From positions 1-64,000 of the forward strand of contig CAJUBP010000021.1 of NCBI GenBank assembly GCA_910584585.1: a DNA stretch of 64,000 nucleotides, in the 5' to 3' direction. Shown here in pieces: positions 53,412-61,840 of this stretch; the stretch's first letter is position 1, and each line of letters starts with the position of its first letter. Below the pieces are notes generated by a model that was not told the DNA's origin, did no database searches, and saw only the letters and a list, made by a program, of their open reading frames with translations. This DNA is from an uncultured Lachnospiraceae bacterium. Lineage in GTDB: Bacteria > Bacillota > Clostridia > Lachnospirales > Lachnospiraceae. A program made the translations under genes and the position numbers.

Positions 53412-53712
53412 ATACCATGTTATTGTGTCAGAGCGTGCAGCGCAGATGCTTGTTTCACATGCTGCATTTTTGGCGCAGGTCAGCCCCGAAGCTGCGGAAC
53501 GGTTGACTGTAGAGTTTGAGAAAACCGCAAATTCACTGGAAATCATGCCGCAGAGATGTCCGTGGCTCACAGGGGAATATATTCCCAGAAATGCTTATCG
53601 GTTTATCTTGTTTGAAAAACGGTATATGATAATCTTCCAAATCGTGGATGATGTTGTCTACGCAGATTATGTAGTGGATTGCAGGCAGGATTATGGATGG
53701 CTTATACGGTAA
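53395..53712 (+). CDS. RelE/ParE-type toxin
   Basis: The protein has 105 residues from ATG 53395, with GGAGG ten bases before and 17 bases of overlap with the antitoxin gene. YHVIVSERAAQMLVSHAAFLAQVSPEAAERLTVEFEKTANSLEIMPQRCPWLTG, then YRFILFEKRYMIIFQIVDDVVYADYVVD: the RelE/ParE fold. Whether it cuts ribosome-bound mRNA (RelE) or acts on gyrase (ParE) cannot be told. Confidence 0.9.
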   Translation: MEQQNRYHVIVSERAAQMLVSHAAFLAQVSPEAAERLTVEFEKTANSLEIMPQRCPWLTGEYIPRNAYRFILFEKRYMIIFQIVDDVVYADYVVDCRQDYGWLIR

Positions 53713-53736
53713 CAATGAAATAATCGAAAAAGGAAT

Positions 53737-53765
53737 CGTCACTTATTAGAGAGTGGCGTTTTTTT
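53737..53765 (+). terminator. Terminator after the toxin gene
   Basis: CGTCACT pairs with AGTGGCG and is followed by seven T. From here to 54023 (about 260 GC-rich bases) I see only a small hairpin (GCGTCCGGGATGGAATCCGGAC) and no gene. Confidence 0.8.
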
Positions 53766-54023
53766 ATGTGAGCGGTCTGTTTCTTCAGCCGCGCGTCCAG
53801 ATGGATACGCGGTTATTGCAGGTTTCCTTATATGCCTGCGTCCCCTGCGGGACAGGGGGATAGAGACGGATGTCCCAGTCCGGTTTTGTGTAGACACAGC
53901 GGCCATAGGGAGATGGCGTCCGGGATGGAATCCGGACGGCCGCGGTTGGAATTAAGGTCAATAAAAGGCCGGATCTTCCTGTGAGTTTCCGAGAGTACTC
54001 TTTCAGGGAAAAGAGGTGATAAA

Positions 54024-54332
54024 ATGTCTGCAGTGTTAACGGAAGATTTAATCTATGAAATTCTTTCAGCAGTGGAAGAAATCCCTGAGGGAGCCGTGGC
54101 TTCCTACGGCCAGATCGCCAGACTGATCGGCAGGGAGAAGAACGCGAGACTGGTGGGAAAGGCGTTAAGCATGTCAGAATATTATGGAGAATATCCCTGC
54201 CATCGCGTGGTGAATCATGCCGGACGGTTAGCGCCGCATTTTAAGGAGCAGAAAGAGCGGCTCTTAGAAGAACATGTGGAATTCAGGGATGAGAATCATG
54301 TGGATATGAAAAAGTGCCGGTGGGAATGCTGA
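54024..54332 (+). CDS. MGMT-like alkyltransferase family protein
   Basis: The protein has 102 residues. It contains only the C-terminal, active-site half of O6-methylguanine-DNA methyltransferase: IPEGAVASYGQIARLIG for DNA minor-groove contact and EYPCHRVVNHAGRL, with the acceptor Cys59 in PCHRV. The small size fits the ATL/YbaZ-type group or stand-alone MGMT domain proteins; unlike ATL proteins (Trp or Ala in place of Cys) this one keeps the Cys, so it may still remove alkyl groups from guanine. Confidence 0.88.
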   Translation: MSAVLTEDLIYEILSAVEEIPEGAVASYGQIARLIGREKNARLVGKALSMSEYYGEYPCHRVVNHAGRLAPHFKEQKERLLEEHVEFRDENHVDMKKCRWEC

Positions 54333-54439
54333 GTATTCAAAAGAGCGGAAGAATTGTTCCGGCGGTAACCGAAGATTAGGCGTTAAAATTTTTGTAAAGC
54401 TATGGAACAGCTTTAGCGGAAATTTTAGGAAAATTTAAT

Positions 54440-54468
54440 TTGATATTTTGCGGGATATGATATATTAT
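54440..54468 (+). promoter_or_regulatory. Candidate promoter for the helicase-DUF2290 pair
   Basis: TTGATA (54440-54445), 17 bases, TATTAT (54463-54468), in a sharply AT-rich stretch. Confidence 0.45.
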
Positions 54469-54603
54469 GTAAAATAAGTTCTATAAATTTTCTGCTTTTC
54501 AGGCTGGTTCAGTTATAATTCCTATGAATTTGAGAATAAAAAAGGAAGATAGAAATGAATTTGTGTAAAGAGGGAAGAAAAATTCAATGTGAGAGGTGAT
54601 GAT

Positions 54604-56721
54604 ATGATTACAGTTGTCAATGGCGCTACATCGAAACAAGTGCTTGCGGATGAAGTGGCTGCTGTTTTGAATACACTGAATTTGGAGGGTTATTACTATT
54701 TAGGTTATCCTGTTTTGGGAGGAATGGACGGAAAAATTAAAGTTGATGCATTGCTGGTATGCAAACAATATGGAGTGGTGATTTTTGATTTGGACCTATC
54801 ATCTGAAGGGGAAGTTGGCAGCAAGATATCTTTGTTAGATGAATTGTATAATAACATGGAAGCCAGGTTAAAGAGATATCGTAATTTGTCAAATCGAAGA
54901 GAACTGCAAGTGCCTATTACTGTTGTTTCATATGCTCCGCGTTATCGGAAGAACGGCGAAGACATTTGCATTTCCGCCAAAGAATTGAAAGAATATTTGA
55001 AAAGGTTAAGCTGGACGCAAAGTGAGCATTATTATGGGAAACTGTTGGAAGCAATTCAGATGGTTTCGCAATTGAAAAAGCGCGGGAACAGGACGAATCT
55101 GCAAAGCGCGACATCAAAAGGGGCAAAACTGAAAGCGATTGAAGATCAGATATCATGTCTTGATAAATTTCAAAGTAAAGCGGTGATTGAAACCGTGGAA
55201 GGGGTGCAGAGAATCCGCGGATTGGCAGGCTCAGGAAAAACAATTGTTTTGGCTTTGAAAGTTGCGTATCTGTATACCATGTATGAAGAAAAGATTATCG
55301 CTGTTACATTTAACAGCAGGGCTTTAAAAGGACAGTTTCTTCAATTGATTACAAATTTTATTATTGAAAATACCAATGAGGAGCCGGATTGGGATAGAAT
55401 TAAAATAATTCATGCATGGGGAAGCAAAAATTCTGAGGGGCTGTATTTTAATTTCTGTAAAGCGAATAATTTGGTTTGTTATGATTATATGGACGCCTGC
55501 AGAGAATTTGGCCGAAATGCGGCTGTTTTTGATAAAGTTTGTCAGGAAGCAGTGGAGGCTGTGGGGAACCCCAGGACGTTGTATGATGTGATTTTAGTGG
55601 ATGAGGCACAGGATTTTTCAAAATATTTTTTAAGGATGTGCTATATGTCACTTCCGCAGGACAGCCGTATGCTCGTTTACGCATATGATGAGCTGCAGAG
55701 CCTGGATAATAAAAATGTTGATTCACCGGAAGAGATTTTTGGATATCGCGGCGGAAAACCTAATGTGTCATTGGATAATAGCAACGGAAAGTCGGAAGAT
55801 ATTGTTTTGTCAAAGTGTTATCGGAATTCCAGGCCGGTTTTAATTACCGCCCATAGCCTGGGCTTTGGAATATACAGGAGAAAGGAAATGCGGGAAGAAA
55901 CGCCGCTTGTGCAGTTGTTTGAGGATAAAAAATTGTGGGAGGACATTGGATATAGATTGAAAGACGGGACAATGAAAGACGGGGAGAAAGTTACTTTGTA
56001 CCGGACGGAAGAGACAAGTCCCGGGTTTTTGGAAGAACATTCTCCGATAGACGATCTGATACAATTTAGAAAATTTGATCGCTCTGATCAGGAAGCGGAA
56101 TGGGTTGTCGAAGATATTGAAAGAAATTTAAAAAATGAAGAATTGAAATATCAGGATATTATGATTATTCATCCAGATCCAAAAACTACAAAAAGTTATG
56201 TTTCACAGATTCGCATGATGTTGATGGAGAAAGAAATTAAATCGCATATCGTTGGAGTTCAAACGACTCCAGACGCCTTTTTTCAGGAAGATTCTATTGC
56301 CATTACGCAAATTTACAGAGCAAAAGGAAATGAAGCGGCGGTTGTTTACTTGATCAATGCGGATTTGTGCGCAAAAGGAGTAAATTTATCCCGGAAAAGA
56401 AATATTTTATTTACTGCAATCACAAGATCCAAGGCCTGGGTTCGGGTTAGTGGTTTGGGAAGTGACATGGATATTCTGCTTGATGAATATAGGAGCGTAA
56501 AGGAAAATAATTTTCAGTTAGAGTTTGAATATCCGAATGAATCCCAGAGAAAAAATATGAGAATTATTCATAGAGATATGACTCAGAATGAGCTTAGAGA
56601 AATAAAAAAGAGTAATTCCAACTTAGCGGAAATTGCGTCAAAGATTCAAGCGGGAGAAATCAGGAAAGAGGACTTAGACGAGTCTACGATAAACACATTA
56701 AAGGAAGTGTTGTTTCATTGA
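54604..56721 (+). CDS. UvrD-like SF1 helicase with N-terminal nuclease-like domain
   Basis: The protein has 705 residues from ATG 54604 (AGAGGTG before it; GTG 54589 is less likely). The N-terminal ~170 residues (GKIKVDALLVCKQYGVVIFDLDLSS) look like a NERD/PD-(D/E)XK-type domain that reads YPVLGGMDGKIKVDALL. Helicase motifs follow: Walker A GLAGSGKT (206-213), DEAQD (333-337), LSKCYRNSRPVL, and IYRAKGNEAAVVYLINADL with LFTAITRSKAWVRVSG. A C-terminal helical tail follows. It is coupled with a DUF2290 gene. Such helicase-DUF2290 pairs are, to my knowledge, listed among anti-phage defence genes; the mechanism is not known to me. Confidence 0.85.
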   Translation: MITVVNGATSKQVLADEVAAVLNTLNLEGYYYLGYPVLGGMDGKIKVDALLVCKQYGVVIFDLDLSSEGEVGSKISLLDELYNNMEARLKRYRNLSNRRELQVPITVVSYAPRYRKNGEDICISAKELKEYLKRLSWTQSEHYYGKLLEAIQMVSQLKKRGNRTNLQSATSKGAKLKAIEDQISCLDKFQSKAVIETVEGVQRIRGLAGSGKTIVLALKVAYLYTMYEEKIIAVTFNSRALKGQFLQLITNFIIENTNEEPDWDRIKIIHAWGSKNSEGLYFNFCKANNLVCYDYMDACREFGRNAAVFDKVCQEAVEAVGNPRTLYDVILVDEAQDFSKYFLRMCYMSLPQDSRMLVYAYDELQSLDNKNVDSPEEIFGYRGGKPNVSLDNSNGKSEDIVLSKCYRNSRPVLITAHSLGFGIYRRKEMREETPLVQLFEDKKLWEDIGYRLKDGTMKDGEKVTLYRTEETSPGFLEEHSPIDDLIQFRKFDRSDQEAEWVVEDIERNLKNEELKYQDIMIIHPDPKTTKSYVSQIRMMLMEKEIKSHIVGVQTTPDAFFQEDSIAITQIYRAKGNEAAVVYLINADLCAKGVNLSRKRNILFTAITRSKAWVRVSGLGSDMDILLDEYRSVKENNFQLEFEYPNESQRKNMRIIHRDMTQNELREIKKSNSNLAEIASKIQAGEIRKEDLDESTINTLKEVLFH

Positions 56722-57371
56722 AAAATCAGGAAAAAGTCTTTAAAGAGGTGAGAAAAGTCACACAAGAATTAATCAGATGCGGACTAGCGGAAGAATATAA
56801 TTTTCCAATTATGCAGAAAACAGATGTGGTTTGGGAAAAATATATGGATATTTCACGTTATTTAAAAAATATGGAATACACTACGATATATGGTGAAATA
56901 GAAAAAAATCATAATTTTAATATGAAATTGCCGGACGGAGGGATTCTTCAGTTTATGTACCGATTTAACAGCCGCGGCACAGAACTTCAATCACATAGAT
57001 TGGCATATTATCCGTCGCCCTCTTATGAAATTTATCAAAATGATGCTGAATTGTATGATGCTGATTATTTGTATGGGGATATACTTAATAAAGCTGTGCT
57101 GCCAGTAGTGATTAGGGCTGATTATAATAATCGGGAAATAGACAGTGGGATTCATCATCCCTATTCGCATGTAACATTAGGCAGTTATAAAAATTGCAGA
57201 ATTCCGGCTAATAAACCCATATCACCGATACAATTTGTAAAATTCATCATGGAACATTTTTACTATGAACCGAGTTCTCAGATGGAGTTTAATTTTCAAT
57301 TAGAGAGTATCGTGAAATTTGAAGAACATATTGCTGAACGAGATGCTCAAAAAAGCAGAATCGTAATATAG
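56718..57371 (+). CDS. DUF2290 domain protein, partner of the helicase
   Basis: The protein has 217 residues. TTG 56718 overlaps the helicase stop codon (TTGA), with AAGGAAG ten bases upstream. LIRCGLAEEYNFPIMQK, LQFMYRFNSRGTELQSHRLAYYPSPSYE, VVIRADYNNREIDSGIHHPYSHVTLGSYKNCRIPANKPISPIQFVKFIMEHFY are as I recall the DUF2290 family. His and Asp residues in the HHPYSH region may form an active site. AT content is higher than in the flanking genes, which fits acquisition by transfer. Confidence 0.8.
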   Translation: MKNQEKVFKEVRKVTQELIRCGLAEEYNFPIMQKTDVVWEKYMDISRYLKNMEYTTIYGEIEKNHNFNMKLPDGGILQFMYRFNSRGTELQSHRLAYYPSPSYEIYQNDAELYDADYLYGDILNKAVLPVVIRADYNNREIDSGIHHPYSHVTLGSYKNCRIPANKPISPIQFVKFIMEHFYYEPSSQMEFNFQLESIVKFEEHIAERDAQKSRIVI

Positions 57372-57478
57372 ATTTTATAATTAATGACTTTGCCCTGCCA
57401 TAATTTGAGTTTGAGCATTCTTTTCTCTTTTTATTGTAAGCGGTGTGTCTGTAAAATTTATTTTCGTACACTTGAGGA

Positions 57479-57506
57479 TTGGGAAATACAATTTTTTTGG
57501 TATAAT
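57479..57506 (+). promoter_or_regulatory. Promoter for the LytTR two-component genes
   Basis: TTGGGA (57479-57484), 16 bases, perfect TATAAT (57501-57506). Confidence 0.6.
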
Positions 57507-57579
57507 GGGATAAAAAAGGCGGCATTGGAAGCATGGCGTCTAATTGCCGCAATTAAAATGATTGAAGGGGGAGATTCCT

Positions 57580-58299
57580 ATGATTTATCTTGCAGTATGC
57601 GACGATGAAGAACAGTCATTGACAGTATTGAAAAAACGGGTAAACGCGCTGCTGAGAGAGCACGGCATTCATGCGGAAATGACAGGGTATTCCCAGAGCA
57701 GGCTGTTACAGTATGATATTGAAGAGGGAAAATATTTTGATTTGGTTTTAAGCGATATTGAAATGCCCTGCATTGACGGCATGCAGCTGGCGGAATATAT
57801 TAAGAAGCGTTTGCCGGAAGCTTTGATTATATTTATTACATCTCACATGAAGTATGCCATAGACGCGTTCGAGCTGTCAATTTTCCGTTATGTTCCCAAG
57901 AACAGCATGGATTCCAGATTCAGCCATGCTCTGTTAGACGCAGTTAAAATGATTGAGACCAGATCGAATCAGACATATTGTATTGATATGCCTACCAGAA
58001 TGGAAAAAATACCATACCGGAATATCCGATACATAGAGCGGGATGGGAAAAACTCAGTGATAAATCTGACAGACGGAAGTACAGCCAAAGTGAGAAAAAG
58101 TCTGAGCAACGTATTAAAAGAACTGGATTCGGAAGACTTTGTGTTTGTCGATCGGGGAAATATTGTTAATATTCAGCACATTATGAAAATTATAAATGGA
58201 TGTGTGGAAGTAGAAGGCGGAGTTCGCCTGTTTGCCAGCCATGCAAGACTGGAGCAATTAAAAAAGAAAGTCAGCGCGTTTTGGGGAGAAAGAATATGA
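57580..58299 (+). CDS. LytTR family response regulator (AgrA-like)
   Basis: The protein has 239 residues from ATG 57580, six bases after AGGGGGAG; an in-frame ATG at 57562 precedes that site. Receiver domain with acidic Asp8/Asp9 and phosphoacceptor Asp59 (VLSDIEMPCIDGMQLAEYI), and a C-terminal LytTR DNA-binding domain (about 140-235, YRNIRYIERDGKNSVINLTDG ... FVFVDRGNIVNIQHIMKI). Similar regulators control peptide signalling, bacteriocins or virulence. The kinase gene overlaps by four bases. Confidence 0.92.
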   Translation: MIYLAVCDDEEQSLTVLKKRVNALLREHGIHAEMTGYSQSRLLQYDIEEGKYFDLVLSDIEMPCIDGMQLAEYIKKRLPEALIIFITSHMKYAIDAFELSIFRYVPKNSMDSRFSHALLDAVKMIETRSNQTYCIDMPTRMEKIPYRNIRYIERDGKNSVINLTDGSTAKVRKSLSNVLKELDSEDFVFVDRGNIVNIQHIMKIINGCVEVEGGVRLFASHARLEQLKKKVSAFWGERI

Positions 58300-59600
58300 T
58301 GCTGGTTTATGGAATGGCGGAATTTCTGTCAACGTTTATAGAAGGATTTATTGCGAATTTGATCTTTTCAGATATTTTTTCAGAAAAAAGGAAACGTGGT
58401 AATAGAAAAACTGATATTGTATTGTCAGTTGGTCTCACAACTGTGGTTTTATTTTGCAATCAATTTGCATTATTTTCTTATTTCACACTTATTGTAGTTG
58501 CGTTTTTCTTAAGTGTGTCTGTATGGAGAATTTATCAGGTAAATTATATCACTGCTTTTTCTGTCATGAGTTTTTATTTGGTTTGTATGAATTTTTTCGA
58601 TTTTTTTATTCTGATAACTGTATCAGATTTTTTTGACGGTTCTCAGACACTTGATCAGATTTTAAGCAGTTTTGGAGCAATGCGGGCAATTATAATCACG
58701 ATTGTAAACAGTTTGTGGACAGTGCTTTATCTGTTTATGAGAAAATATTTAAAGAGATTGTCAATGGAATTGAAAGAGGCTTATCTGATTACCGCATTGT
58801 CTCTGGGAGGGTTTATCGGGTTTATATATTTATCGCGGCAGGCATTGAAAATGATTGATGATTCCATGCCTGCTTTGGGGTTTTTGGCGGTGTGTTTTCT
58901 GGCATCTATGATATTTACCAGTTATTTTGCTGTGATGCAGAAAGAAGAGAAACATAAAGTGAGTGTTCTTGAAATGCGGCATGATTTATTAAATGAAAAC
59001 TATAATTCTTTAAATGAAATCTACAGAACCAATGCCAAACTGTATCACGATTTAAACAATCATTTAAATCTGCTGTATCAGCTTCTGCAGGAAGAAAAAG
59101 TAGATGAGGCTCAAAGATATATAAAAGAAATTGCGGAACCTATTCTGGCATTATCAAAAAAGCAATGGACAGGCATAGATGTGACTGACACCGTGCTAAA
59201 CAGCAAAATTCAAGAAATGAATGAACGAAACATTATGCCCGATATCAACGTGGAATTTCCTGAAAACAGTACAATCCTGTCCAATGATCTGTGTACCATC
59301 CTGTCAAATCTTCTGGACAACGCAATTGAAGCGGTGGAAAAACTGGATGGGAACAGAAAGATTAAACTCACCATGCGCAGGGCTAATTTTTTTCTGTTTA
59401 TCCGGGTGTCCAATCCATGCGGCCAAAACCGGAAGTTTGCGGTTTTTCCGGCTACAACGAAAGAGAACGCATCCTTGCATGGCTGGGGGCTTCGGAGCGT
59501 GAGGGATGCTGTGGAGCGGTATGGCGGCACAATGGAGTGCGTCAATGAAAATTATGAATTTATTGTAAATATTATGCTGCCTTTTGATGGGAAGAATTAA
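58296..59600 (+). CDS. GHKL-type sensor histidine kinase (AgrC-like)
   Basis: The protein has 434 residues; ATG 58296 overlaps the regulator stop (ATGATG). Six membrane helices occupy residues 1-215, as in AgrC/ComD peptide receptors. The phosphoacceptor His251 lies in LYHDLNNHLNLLYQ, and the ATP-binding part shows LSNLLDNAIEAVEK and ASLHGWGLRSVRDAVERYGG. No gene for a peptide processing protein (AgrB) or pheromone precursor lies beside it. The small secreted protein at 59862 may be its target or a linked signal (inference). Confidence 0.92.
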   Translation: MMLVYGMAEFLSTFIEGFIANLIFSDIFSEKRKRGNRKTDIVLSVGLTTVVLFCNQFALFSYFTLIVVAFFLSVSVWRIYQVNYITAFSVMSFYLVCMNFFDFFILITVSDFFDGSQTLDQILSSFGAMRAIIITIVNSLWTVLYLFMRKYLKRLSMELKEAYLITALSLGGFIGFIYLSRQALKMIDDSMPALGFLAVCFLASMIFTSYFAVMQKEEKHKVSVLEMRHDLLNENYNSLNEIYRTNAKLYHDLNNHLNLLYQLLQEEKVDEAQRYIKEIAEPILALSKKQWTGIDVTDTVLNSKIQEMNERNIMPDINVEFPENSTILSNDLCTILSNLLDNAIEAVEKLDGNRKIKLTMRRANFFLFIRVSNPCGQNRKFAVFPATTKENASLHGWGLRSVRDAVERYGGTMECVNENYEFIVNIMLPFDGKN

Positions 59601-59618
59601 AATATTGCGGGATCTGTG

Positions 59619-59680
59619 AAAAAGTTCTGTCTATATCATGAACTATTCAATGATTGATATGGACGGAACTTTTTCTTTTT
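59619..59680 (+). terminator. Terminator after the kinase gene
   Basis: AAAAAGTTCTGTCTATATCA pairs with TGATATGGACGGAACTTTTT, followed by CTTTTTTG. Confidence 0.8.
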
Positions 59681-59861
59681 TGTAAAAATAAAATATATGG
59701 ACAATAAATCTGTAATTGGCGGCCAATATGGGCAGAAAGAAAAATAGGTATGCTATATTGATGACGTGAAAAATGTAAAGTGAATGCAATAGGACTGAAA
59801 AGTTATATTTTGGTAAACTAAGATATTAAAAGTGAGCAAGGGGACAGAAGGAGGAATAGGT

Positions 59862-60194
59862 ATGAAGAAAAAATTAACGTCTGTTTTGGTATTATGCGCA
59901 ATGGCGTTTACACTGGCGCTGCCAGTGTCAGCGGCCCAGCCGGCAGCGATAGGAATTCAGCCGCGGGCGCAGGAATGCGGAAAGTGTGGGAGAATGACAT
60001 TGAACACTGTGAAAGTGGGAGATGGCGAGACGGGGCCTACAATTAGAAAGTGTAAACATGGATATGTATACGGACAAGATAAAGTTTTTGCAAAATACAT
60101 TACATACAAGTATAAATGCGGCCATTGCTCCTATATAAGTTCACCGTTCAATGTGTCCGCTGGCGAGAGATTCGAGTGCCATGGATATAATTAA
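59862..60194 (+). CDS. Small secreted Cys-rich protein
   Basis: The protein has 110 residues. GGAGG precedes the ATG. A clear signal peptide (MKKKLTSVLVLCAMAFTLALPVSAA) leaves about 85 mature residues with ECGKCGRM, RKCKHGYVYG, YKCGHCSYISS and FECHGYN. The two CxxC pairs with added Cys/His look like a zinc ribbon or a disulphide-rich fold. I do not recognise a family. It follows the AgrA/AgrC-like pair but has its own 260-base upstream region. No double-glycine leader is present, so it is not a standard peptide pheromone. Confidence 0.75.
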   Translation: MKKKLTSVLVLCAMAFTLALPVSAAQPAAIGIQPRAQECGKCGRMTLNTVKVGDGETGPTIRKCKHGYVYGQDKVFAKYITYKYKCGHCSYISSPFNVSAGERFECHGYN

Positions 60195-60320
60195 ATGACG
60201 CGTAAACTAATTTTTACGTTTGGCCGATAATAGATACAAGATACAATGAAATAAAATAAAATATGTAATAAGGAACGCCCCCTGTATCATTTTTGGTATA
60301 AAACATAAAACTGTATTCAT

Positions 60321-60364
60321 AGCGGCTTAAATCAATACCCTCGAGCAGATTGATTTAAGCTGCT
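60321..60364. promoter_or_regulatory. 16-bp inverted repeat before the sugar importer genes
   Basis: AGCGGCTTAAATCAAT and ATTGATTTAAGCTGCT pair nearly perfectly around 12 bases, 32 bases before the start codon. No T run follows, so an operator or an mRNA 5' hairpin is more likely than a terminator. Confidence 0.55.
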
Positions 60365-60395
60365 GCGTTTGAAAGCGGATGGGAGGAAACAAGAT

Positions 60396-61688
60396 ATGAA
60401 GAAAAAAACAGCGCTTATTCTGGCAGGGCTTTTATGCGCCCTTTCCATTGCGGCCTGCGGTCCTTCGGACTCATCCTCCGGGAAAAAGGACGCGGAGGGG
60501 GCTGGGGACTCGTCGAAGCTGGTGATTGCCATTTCAGAACAGCAGGAGGAGTTCTACAGGAAGGCGATATCAAAATATTGCAAGCTCCATCCCGAAGTGG
60601 AGGTGGAGATTGAGACGGTTCCTTTTATTGACAATTCCCCTACGGAGAAAATGGAAAAAAACAAAAAGGCCGTGAAGGACATGCAGGTGCAGGTTATGGC
60701 GGGCAAGGGGCCGGATGTGTTTCTTCTGGATGAAAGCAACCAGGCGCTGCCAGACATGATAAAAAGCAGTTACGGTGGCGTGTTTTTAGATTTGAATACG
60801 GTGATAGAGGATTTAAAGGATCTGCCGCTGAACCAGACGGTGATGAAAGCCGGGGAAGTGGATGGGAAACAGTATTTTCTGCCTCTGGGGTATATGCTGG
60901 CGGGCGTCGCCGTGGCGGAGGGCGCGCTGGGGGACTGGGAGCCGTCTTCGGGCCAGCCGGCGCAGTTTCTGGAGGAGATTGCAAGCCATACAGGGGTGAG
61001 CGGATTTCCCACGGAGTTTTTGCTGAGGGAATACATGCCGGGGCTTTTTGGAACGCCTGCGCTGGATTATGAGGAAGAGACCGCCGCGTTTTCGGAAGAG
61101 CTGCGGAATCTGGCAAAGCTGCTGGATGAGGGCCGGGAGTTTTCTTCCGAGGGCGCGCCGGAGCTGCCTGACGTCACGATGCTGGGGCATTGCACAGGCA
61201 GCGTATTTGAATCCCTTGTCCAGAGATCTTTCGCTTCGGGGACGGACGTTAAGTTCCTGCCGTTTCCAAACGGGGAAGGGGGGATCAACGCGCAGGTGAA
61301 TGTGTTCGCGGCGGTCCGGGCGAACAGCCCCGAGGCTTCCCAGGCGGGCGATTTCCTGGCTTTTCTGCTGTCGGATGAAGCGCAGGGCGGCACAGGCTGG
61401 GAAGGCTTTGGAAACGGAAAGATGTTTGGGGCTGTCCCTGTCAATAACAACGCGGTTGTGCCGGCGCTCCAGTATCAGTTTGCTTTAGGGACGGGGGTGG
61501 ATTCGGAAGAGGCCAAGGGGAAAGCCGAGGAATTGTTCCAGATCACTCAGCAGGTCACCACAGCCCGGTTCTGCTATTATGAGAATTCCCTGGTCTTTCA
61601 GGCACTCTTTATGACAAGCGAGGAAAGTTCCGTGGAAGAGAAGCTGGATGATTTAGAAAATGAACTGCGTTTTTATTTTGATGAGTAG
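60396..61688 (+). CDS. Extracellular solute-binding lipoprotein, sugar ABC importer (family 1)
   Basis: The protein has 430 residues from ATG 60396 (GGGAGGAAA before it). Signal peptide with lipobox IAAC (Cys about 21). The mature part shows ISEQQEEFYRKAISKYCKLHPEVEVEIETVPF, GKGPDVFLLDE and FLAFLLSDEAQGG, typical of CUT1 sugar-binding proteins. It hands a sugar or oligosaccharide to the two permeases encoded next. The substrate cannot be told. Confidence 0.9.
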   Translation: MKKKTALILAGLLCALSIAACGPSDSSSGKKDAEGAGDSSKLVIAISEQQEEFYRKAISKYCKLHPEVEVEIETVPFIDNSPTEKMEKNKKAVKDMQVQVMAGKGPDVFLLDESNQALPDMIKSSYGGVFLDLNTVIEDLKDLPLNQTVMKAGEVDGKQYFLPLGYMLAGVAVAEGALGDWEPSSGQPAQFLEEIASHTGVSGFPTEFLLREYMPGLFGTPALDYEEETAAFSEELRNLAKLLDEGREFSSEGAPELPDVTMLGHCTGSVFESLVQRSFASGTDVKFLPFPNGEGGINAQVNVFAAVRANSPEASQAGDFLAFLLSDEAQGGTGWEGFGNGKMFGAVPVNNNAVVPALQYQFALGTGVDSEEAKGKAEELFQITQQVTTARFCYYENSLVFQALFMTSEESSVEEKLDDLENELRFYFDE

Positions 61689-61691
61689 CGC

Positions 61692-61802
61692 GGGATTTAC
61701 AGTAAATCCGCCGTCGGGAGACAGGCCGCGCTGCTTCGGGCGCGCGTGTCATGTTGGCAAACACGGCGGTAAATTCGCCAACGGGTGACAGGCCGCGTGG
61801 CC
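61692..61802 (+). repeat. Inverted and direct repeats between importer genes
   Basis: GCGGGATTTACAGTAAATCCGC is an inverted repeat at 61690-61711. In addition GTAAATCCGCCGTCGGGAGA then CAGGCCGCG (about 61703) returns with changes at about 61771 (GTAAATTCGCCAACGGGTGA then CAGGCCGCG). Confidence 0.6.
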
Positions 61803-61840
61803 AATCTTAAAAATTGTTTGTGATAGAGAGGAGGAAAGCC

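Noticed and set aside
53766..54023. Possible small RNA or gene remnant between the toxin and the alkyltransferase gene
   Set aside because: Only a short hairpin is seen, with no promoter, terminator or readable frame.
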